Shown here piece by piece: positions 59,001 to 64,000 of a stretch of DNA of 64,000 nucleotides. Source of the DNA: Amblyomma americanum (Eukaryota; Arthropoda; Arachnida; Ixodida; Ixodidae); NCBI RefSeq assembly GCF_052857255.1, contig NC_135498.1, positions 159,139,124 to 159,203,123 on the forward strand. Direction: 5' to 3'. The notes below the pieces were generated by a model. The model did not search any database. It was not told the DNA's origin and saw only the letters and a list, made by a program, of their open reading frames with translations. The stretch's first letter is position 1, and the number at the start of each line of letters is the position of its first letter. The position numbers and the translations under genes were made by a program.

Positions 59001-59667
59001 ACTGATAACAGACAGGGGGACAGCGTTCACGGCGGAGCTAACCCAGGCCATTCTGCAGCACAGCCATACAAGTCACCGGAGAACAACTGCGTACCATCCG
59101 CAGACAAACGGACTTACAGAACGCCTCAACAAGACCATCGCCGATATGCTTTCTATGTACGTAGACGCAGAACACAAGACATGGGACGTCATTCTTCCCT
59201 ATGTGGTGTTCGCCTACAACACCGCTGTGCAAGAGACCACCCAAATGACACCATTTAGTCTCGTCCACGGGAGGGAGGCCACGACCACACTCGACGCCAT
59301 GCTGCCCGACGTTACCGACGAAAGTAACCTCGACGTCGCCGCCTACCTGCAGCGCGCAGAACAAGCTCGACGACTTGCCCGTGAGAGAATACAAGACCAG
59401 CAGCGCACCGACGCCCGACGCTACAATCATCGAAGACGCGCAGTGCAATACAAGCCAGGCGATAGAGTTTGGGTTTGGACGCCGATTCGCCGCCGCGGAC
59501 TCAGTGAAAAACTTCTGCGCCGCTATTTCGGCCCGTACAGGATTCTTCGCAGACTGGGTAATCTGGACTATGAACTCGTCCCTGACGGAGTTACAGCATC
59601 CCAGAGACGCCGCACACGCTCAGAAGTTGTCCACGTCGCCCGTCTGAAGCCTTACTATTCGCGCTAA
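56056..59667 (+). CDS. pol polyprotein of gypsy 2 (protease, RT, RNase H, integrase)
   Basis: One frame, open from 56056 to TAA at 59665-59667 and without an initiating ATG near its start, as expected for a frameshift product. Domains in order: Thr/Pro-rich linker; retropepsin LIDTGADYSV (near 56290); RT with FCVDYRRLN, MPFGLCSAPATF and YLDD (57550-57561); RNase H with EIHTDASSFGLGAVL and [12 protein letters not shown]. Integrase follows with the HHCC finger (HDEPMAGHLGF...SCRECQRRK, about 58621-58750), the D, D, E residues in GMDLLGPF, ITDRGTAF and NGLTERLNKT, and a GPY/F module (FGPYRILRRLG). All catalytic motifs are intact. The frame is one base off the -1 frame leaving gag, with the offset best placed at the A6 run at 56070-56075. 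Confidence 0.95.
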   Translation, partial: GCFPAKNEDPPTTRTHGDAAPTTTRRNLETPRPPTSTSPCSRSRNHRPSRDPTPKVTCNARARTSDLEVTVDGRNVTALIDTGADYSVLSGSFADRIKKVTTTWDGPQIRTAGGHLITPSGRCTARLTVNGHTYPTVFVVLQKCSRDVILGMDFLTQHHAVIDLKSKSITLSTDEASPPKTTPEHSKALSVLDEELTIPPRSSVIVPVCARNFEDAEGIIEGNTQLLLDRRLGIARGIAHLRHGKSEVLVTNFSEEYRHLNRGTTIAFLDEATDLLDAFIISDEPANDSLKQDHAPTFAINPALPRDRQEKITLLLQSYSECFASSSKVRQTTIAKHRIITDEHTRPLRQSPYRVSPRERPAIRDQVEEMLRDDVIQPSKSPWAAPVVLVRKKDGALRFCVDYRRLNKITKKDVYPLPRIDDTLDRLCHAKYFSSMDLKSGYWQIEVDERDREKTAFITPDGLYEFKVMPFGLCSAPATFQRVMDTVLAGLKWQTCLVYLDDVVVFAASFEEHLRRLKAVLDAIKLSGLTLKPEKCRFAYHELLFLGHIISKDGVRPDPQKTAAIANFPQPQDKKAVRRFLGLCAYYRRFVRNFSRVAEPLTKLSKADVPFTWNSAQAEAFNELQRLLQSPPVLGHFDENAETEIHTDASSFGLGAVLVQKNEGVEKVIAYASRSLSKAEANYSTTEKECLAIVWATSKFRPYLYGRPFKVVSDHHALCWLANLKDPSGRLARWSLRLQEFDVTVVYKYGRKHSDADCLSRAPVDTPPKDDDDDAFLGLLSSSDFARQQQSDPDIQRLYEYLEGKSPSPPALFRRGLSSYCLQQGIVVKKNFSPNKAAYLLVVPKSLREEILQASHDEPMAGHLGFTRTLRRIQERYYWPRLSSDVAHYVKSCRECQRRKTPPKRPAGFLQPIRPPSRPFQEVGMDLLGPFPTSTTGNKWIIVATDYLTRYAEAKALPNGTAAEVAKFFVESILLRHGAPEILITDRGTAFTAELTQAILQHSHTSHRRTTAYHPQTNGLTERLNKTIADMLSMYVDAEHKTWDVILPYVVFAYNTAVQETTQMTPFSLVHGREATTTLDAMLPDVTDESNLDVAAYLQRAEQARRLARERIQDQQRTDARRYNHRRRAVQYKPGDRVWVWTPIRRRGLSEKLLRRYFGPYRILRRLGNLDYELVPDGVTASQRRRTRSEVVHVARLKPYYSR

Positions 59668-59762
59668 TGACTCTTTGTGCTTACATTATGAGTATTTATT
59701 TTGTATGCTCTGTATCTTTATGTCCGTTATCCCTGTTTTAAGCATCGGGTCGATGCTTCTTT

Positions 59763-59775
59763 AAGGGGGGAGTAA
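59763..59775 (+). other. Polypurine tract of gypsy 2
   Basis: AAGGGGGGAGTAA lies directly before the 3' LTR. This is the expected primer site for plus-strand DNA. Gypsy 1 has GAGAGGGGAGTAA at the equivalent place. Confidence 0.85.
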
Positions 59776-60216
59776 TGCCGCGAAGCTTGCTTTTTGTCTG
59801 GAACTTGCTGCTCTCGCTAGCGGGGCGAACTTTTGGCTCAGTCACCCCCCGGCGCTGCTTTGCTTGGGGGATCTTATCGCGGCAGGCACGCCGCATTATC
59901 AATTTTCTGGGAGCGAGACGCGACCAGAGTTATCTCGATTTTTCCTAGCCTCGCGCAAGTGTGCCTACTATGTTCTGGAACTTTCCTTGCCGCCTTTAAA
60001 ATCGAGCACGGCTAAGAGCGGCGGGCATTCTGTTAGTCGACGACCGCCGAGCACGTTCGCTGCTATCGCCGCCGCTGAGTTTTCAGAGCGGTTCTTAGTG
60101 GGCGCAAGCCAGCCTATTAAAGTATTCTCTTACGAGCTGCTATGTGCCTTCCTCAAGACCGGACCCCAGTCGGTGCTACGTGACCCCGGCGGAGTTCCCG
60201 TCACCACCTCGTGACA
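59776..60216 (+). repeat. 3' LTR of gypsy 2
   Basis: 441 bp, the same length as the 5' LTR and identical except for four substitutions near its start. Followed by the CTAT target duplication. Confidence 0.93.
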
Positions 60217-60474
60217 CTATGTTTTGAGCACCTATTTTTATCAAATACAGCACCTGCATGTCATTGGTTTTTTTTCATGCGTACCCTAGAGCGAAGCAAA
60301 ATTTACACCGCATTTAGGAAAGCGTTACACGAGAGTCTGTACTCGTCAGCGCACAAACTCGCCACCAAGTGAAGCGCAAGCTTCGACTGTCACGCAGACA
60401 AAGATGATAAAATTCCTGATGAAGCATAAGGCGCACGGTGCCGACGGCAAACATTTATGCATGGCCCGGACGAA

Positions 60475-60660
60475 CGACAAAGCCTTGCATTCGTTATTGA
60501 AAGCGCCCCTGGCGAGCAGTGACGGTAGCAGCATAGCTTCGCCCGTGGCGGCGATAACGCGAGCATCAAGTTGTCGAGATGGGTCAGCCGGATGTGCCGA
60601 CGCCCCCTCGCTCTTAGCGGCACATCTGCTGATAGAGCGCGCTGGCATGCGGTTTTTTGG
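60475..60660 (+). repeat. Interspersed repeat, inverted partner of 51235-51420
   Basis: See the partner copy. The similarity covers about 185 bp, from AAAGCGCCCCTGGCGAGCAG to the GCGCGCTGGCATGC region. No coding content recognised. Confidence 0.75.
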
Positions 60661-61983
60661 CACGCAAAGAGACACCGTATGGCTCAGTTTAAACAAACAG
60701 ATATATTCAATTATTATACATGATTAAGATTCAGAGGCTGGGGCGTCCGAGCTTACGTGCCGACGACTTCATGGGGGCGATGGAGTGGCTCCGGAGTTGG
60801 GCTCGAGCGGTTGCTGGCAGAAGCTGCACGCCGTCGGGCTTCGGCGCTGAAGGCACTCTTGGCGAACGATGTCGTCCTGGGCGTCCTCTTCCGTACTGCT
60901 TGTCGATTTTTATATCCTCTTCTCCACACTCCCTAGGGTGAGGACGCCCACGCCGGAGGGGAAGGAGGGGGGGCTAGGGCTTTCACTTGGGCGCACAAAC
61001 ATACCACCGCACTTATGGTCTCGCCCCCCTCACGTGTTGAGTCCGAGGGAAAGAAGGTTGTCTTCGAGGTAGCGCATAGCGTCGGCTGTGGTAAGGCGCG
61101 CTCTGGCCCGCTGACAGTTCCCGCGGGTCACCGGCCTCCATTCTCCATCCATCAACTGACACTCGCTCCTCAAGGTAAGGCGCGCTCTGGCCCGCTGACA
61201 GTTCCCTTGTCCTGGAATGTGCTCGGGAGGGCAGCCCCTGGAACCGCCACGCCAATTGGGGAGGATAAAGCCCGTTTCCCCGCGGCGGCGGCGGCGGGTC
61301 CGGTTGGGCTTCAACCCCTTCGTTCTGGTCGTCACTCAAAGAGCATGGCTGGGTAATTGATGATGCCGCTGTCATCTGGGTCTCCGTCTACGCCGCGCCG
61401 TCGAACGCGGAACCTCGTAGCACACACAAGGAATGTCACACTCGCTCACCCTTCAGAAGAATGTTCTCCGAACATTTGAGTCCACGCAGCTCCCCTTGTC
61501 TTTCTGAATCGCCTCGCACAGTGCGTCCGACAAAACACTTTTCGCTGCACTCAACACCACTGCACAACACCATATGCCTCCGCTGTCATAACTCGCGTCT
61601 CCAGGGGCAGCACTGATCTTCTTTTACAGATAAACATGAAACTCAGCACCCAAGCCTCTCCTTTCTAGTCCAAACTGGACGAAATAAATTTACCACAGTT
61701 ACAAAGGAGCTCCCACTTCTAGCACGATCACGGCACAGACAAAAATATAGATAACGAAAGGAAGTAGGGCAGGTTCTGCATGCGCTCCGCATGCTCTCCT
61801 GTGAAGGTGTTACTTAATGACAGAAAGGTTTAACTACCAACTCCGATAACTTAACACATAAGCACATAGCAATGTTATGAGCTGCGGCATTACACAATTC
61901 TAACCAGTTCACAACTCCGCTCTGTTTACGCCATTAGTCCGACTTAGCTTTCCGATTTCGCAGCGGATATCGGCCTTCATGAG
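60661..61983. other. Region downstream of gypsy 3 pol, probably containing its 3' LTR
   Basis: No gene. A 33-bp word starting GGTAAGGCGCGCTCTGGCCC occurs twice, at 61090-61122 and 61174-61206. Because the minus-strand gypsy 3 pol ends at 61984, an LTR is expected here. I could not define its borders without the other LTR. Confidence 0.4.
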
Positions 61984-64000
61984 TCATACTAAGTCTGTGC
62001 CCCTTTGTCTGCTTTGGGACTCGCGAGGGCTCGTGGCAGGAGCCTCTCCTGGCGTTATCTGCGCGGCAACCTCGCGCGCTTCTTCTTCTAGCAATGCATG
62101 AAGTAAATCCGGTGGCATTCCGGCCGTCACCTCGGGCGCCTGCCGAACAAATGCAGGAGAGGGCGTTTCTTGCGAACTATCTGCGCGCTCCGCTTCACTT
62201 CTGTCCCCATCAAAATCCGCGCTTTCCCTTTCCTCATTTCGTGAATACTGAACCGGTGCCGACTTGAGGCGATTTGCGTGTTTCCTTATCAAGCGCCGGT
62301 TCACGTCTCGGACTCTGAAGTTTACCGGAGAAAGCTTCTCGACAACCTCGCACGGTCCTCTCCACTTCGTCTGGAACTTACGAGCGAGCCCAATCTGCCT
62401 TTGGCAGTTTTCAATGTACACGCTGTCCCCCACATTAAACGGCGCGTCTCTAGCACTGCGATCGTGCACCTCCTTCCTGCGCTTCGCCGCTTTCTTTAAG
62501 GCCTCCTTTGCGATGTCCCTCGCCACTTGCAAGCGCGATTCTAGCTCCACCTTATAGTCGTCCAGTGAAGCGTATGGGACACGACGGGGGCCCTCTGGCA
62601 CTTCACTAGGCTGGTCCGGGTCTCGGCCGTAGAGAAGAAAGAATGGCGATTCGCCCGTGCTCTCGTGTGCTGCGGAATTGTAGGCAAACATTGCATACGG
62701 GAGCCACAAGTCCCAGTCCCGCTGGTCGCGCGAAACAAAATGCGACAGGAACCCGGCCACGGTTTGGTTCAGTCGCTCCACCGCGCCGTTGCAAGCCGGA
62801 TGGTACGGTGTTGTCTGCTTCTTAGCGATCTTAAGCAGCTCGCAAACTCTCCTCATTAGCTGCGACACGAAGTTCGTTCCCCGATCCGTCAAGAGTTGCC
62901 TCGGGGGTCCATGTCGGAGCACGATCTGTTCGACAAATGCTCTTGCAACCGTGTCTGCCTTCTGATCTGGGAGTGCTACCGCTTCCGCGTATTTTGAAAG
63001 GTGATCGACAAATACTAAAATGTACTTGTTTCCGGAAGTGGTCGTGGGCAATGGGCCCATTATGTCCATACCTGTCCGCTCGAAGGGAGCCGAAACCTTA
63101 GGGAACGGCTGAATTGCAGCTGGTCTTCGTCCCTTGGGTGTTTTTCTTTCGAGACAGGAATGACACTTCGCACAGTAGTCTCTAACATCCTGTCGCATGC
63201 CACTCCAAAAGTACAAACGCTCCACACGCCTGCGTGTCTTCGCTACGCCAAAATGACCGGCGCATGGCGCATCGTGAAACGCGCGAAGAACCCTTTCTGT
63301 CCACGACCGAGGTATGACGACTCTCTCCCAAGCGGTTCTCTCTGGTCTCCCTTTCCTGGTTGGCCTCATGCGCCGACACAGGGTGCCGTCTTTGCCAATG
63401 AAATAACCTAGCTGTTCGGGGTGAGACGGTGCGCCCTCTAAGCTTTCGATTATTCGCTTCAGGTCAGGATCTTTGCACTGCTCTGTGCGTAATTCGGCGG
63501 GGTCGACTACGGGGACAAACTCATCTATAGCTGCCACGGCAGCTGTGCGGCTGAGTGCATCAGCATTCAGATGCGTCTTTCCTGACTTGTGCTCAACTTC
63601 AAAGCAATATTCCTGCAGGTGTAGATTCCATCTAGCGAGTCGCGAGCTAGGGTCCCTGACACTCATCACCCATTTCAGAGGATGGCAGTCTGTGACTAGC
63701 TTGAATTTGCGGCCGTAAAGGTAGCATCTGAAGTGCTTTACTGCCCAGACAACGGCGAGGCACTCCCTTTCCGTAGCTCCGTACTTTTGCTCTGTGGGGC
63801 TCAGCTGTGGGCTAGCAAAAACAACGGGATGTTCTTTGCCCTCGATAACCTGAGATAGCACGGCACCAACTGCGAACTTTGACGCATCTGTGGCCATAAC
63901 GAAGGGCAAATTAAAATCCGGGTGGCGCAACAGCGGTGCACTCATTAGCTTCCTTTTCAGGGCCCCAAAAGCATTCTCCGCGTTTTCGTCCCAGCGAAAG
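61984..64000 (-). CDS. gypsy 3 pol, RNase H and integrase (partial, runs off the window)
   Basis: An open minus-strand frame from the right window edge to a stop at 61984, over 670 codons. It has RNase H (FVMATDASKFAVGAVLSQ, ATERECLAVVWAVKHF, TDCHPLKW, LNADALSRT). Integrase follows with the HHCC finger (HDAPCAGHFGV...CHSCLERK), D, D and E residues (GMDIMGPLP, LTDRGTNFVS, NGAVERLNQT) and a GPF-type module (WRGPCEVVEKLSPVNFRV). The C-terminus is acidic. No frameshift is seen in this part. Its sequence is clearly different from gypsy 1 and 2, so it is a separate lineage. The RT code lies beyond 64000. Confidence 0.93.
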   Translation of the reverse strand, partial: FRWDENAENAFGALKRKLMSAPLLRHPDFNLPFVMATDASKFAVGAVLSQVIEGKEHPVVFASPQLSPTEQKYGATERECLAVVWAVKHFRCYLYGRKFKLVTDCHPLKWVMSVRDPSSRLARWNLHLQEYCFEVEHKSGKTHLNADALSRTAAVAAIDEFVPVVDPAELRTEQCKDPDLKRIIESLEGAPSHPEQLGYFIGKDGTLCRRMRPTRKGRPERTAWERVVIPRSWTERVLRAFHDAPCAGHFGVAKTRRRVERLYFWSGMRQDVRDYCAKCHSCLERKTPKGRRPAAIQPFPKVSAPFERTGMDIMGPLPTTTSGNKYILVFVDHLSKYAEAVALPDQKADTVARAFVEQIVLRHGPPRQLLTDRGTNFVSQLMRRVCELLKIAKKQTTPYHPACNGAVERLNQTVAGFLSHFVSRDQRDWDLWLPYAMFAYNSAAHESTGESPFFLLYGRDPDQPSEVPEGPRRVPYASLDDYKVELESRLQVARDIAKEALKKAAKRRKEVHDRSARDAPFNVGDSVYIENCQRQIGLARKFQTKWRGPCEVVEKLSPVNFRVRDVNRRLIRKHANRLKSAPVQYSRNEERESADFDGDRSEAERADSSQETPSPAFVRQAPEVTAGMPPDLLHALLEEEAREVAAQITPGEAPATSPRESQSRQRGTDLV

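Larger units (their letters stand above)
54226..60216 (+). mobile_element. Ty3/gypsy retrotransposon 2 (young, nearly intact)
   Basis: A 5991-bp element with 441-bp LTRs (54226-54666 and 59776-60216), TG...CA ends and a perfect 4-bp target duplication CTAT (54222-54225 and 60217-60220). In order it carries primer binding site, gag, a putative frameshift signal, one pol frame with protease, RT, RNase H and integrase, and a polypurine tract. The LTRs differ at 4 positions, so insertion is recent. No env and no chromodomain. It is a close relative of gypsy 1. The family within Ty3/gypsy is not resolved. Confidence 0.95.

Overview
This is eukaryotic, repeat-dominated DNA. I infer an ixodid tick or close relative (genus not resolved), because tRNA-derived SINEs with Ruka-like layout, RTE-type LINE 3' ends and RNase H-bearing I-group LINEs occur together with long intergenic stretches. 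No prokaryotic operon, rRNA or CRISPR array is visible. That organism call rests on repeat style, not on a marker gene. The only host gene I can support is a minus-strand, multi-exon M28B peptidase of the glutamate carboxypeptidase II / NAALADase type. Six phase-compatible internal exons lie between 4172 and 10347 and encode a type II membrane anchor and most of the protease-associated domain. The first exon and the catalytic exons are not found.

Layout. 1-1640: decayed RTE-like LINE (minus) carrying a SINE (299-548) with a perfect 14-bp target duplication. 4172-10347: peptidase exons, with RTE LINE scraps at 8094-8235 and 10850-11250. 11.3-16.5 kb: AT-rich, nothing coding recognised. 16528-22146: full-length I-group LINE (copy A) with a perfect 12-bp target duplication. 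24985-26850: decayed LINE that has ORF1 but no ORF2. 27608-40263: a Ty3/gypsy element (minus) with both LTRs, broken by a 5'-truncated LINE inside its integrase and by a second full-length LINE (copy B, 32741-38356) between gag and pol. 40292-41098: long-TIR fold-back element. 41724-47105: older, degraded LINE (copy C). 47546-48781: two splice-compatible exons of a PIF/Harbinger-type transposase. 52051-53755: two Tc1-like transposase relics in opposite orientation, followed by a second SINE. 54226-60216: a young, nearly intact Ty3/gypsy element (plus) with 441-bp LTRs and a 4-bp target duplication. 61984-64000: RNase H-integrase end of a third, different gypsy element, running off the window.

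The most notable observation is at the gag-pol junction of the gypsy family. Both copies carry G GGA AAC in the gag reading phase, immediately followed by the gag stop. About 7-8 nt further on is a 7-bp hairpin whose GGAGG loop can pair with a downstream CCTCC. This is the textbook layout of a -1 ribosomal frameshift signal with a possible pseudoknot. In the older copy the -1 frame runs on into the protease frame; in the younger copy it does not, because of a one-base offset near an A6 run.

The elements are nested (SINE in LINE, LINE in gypsy twice), which gives a relative insertion order. One conflict stands out: LINE B is flanked by 148-bp direct repeats that differ at 12 positions, although LINE A and LINE B differ by only about 2% where compared by eye.
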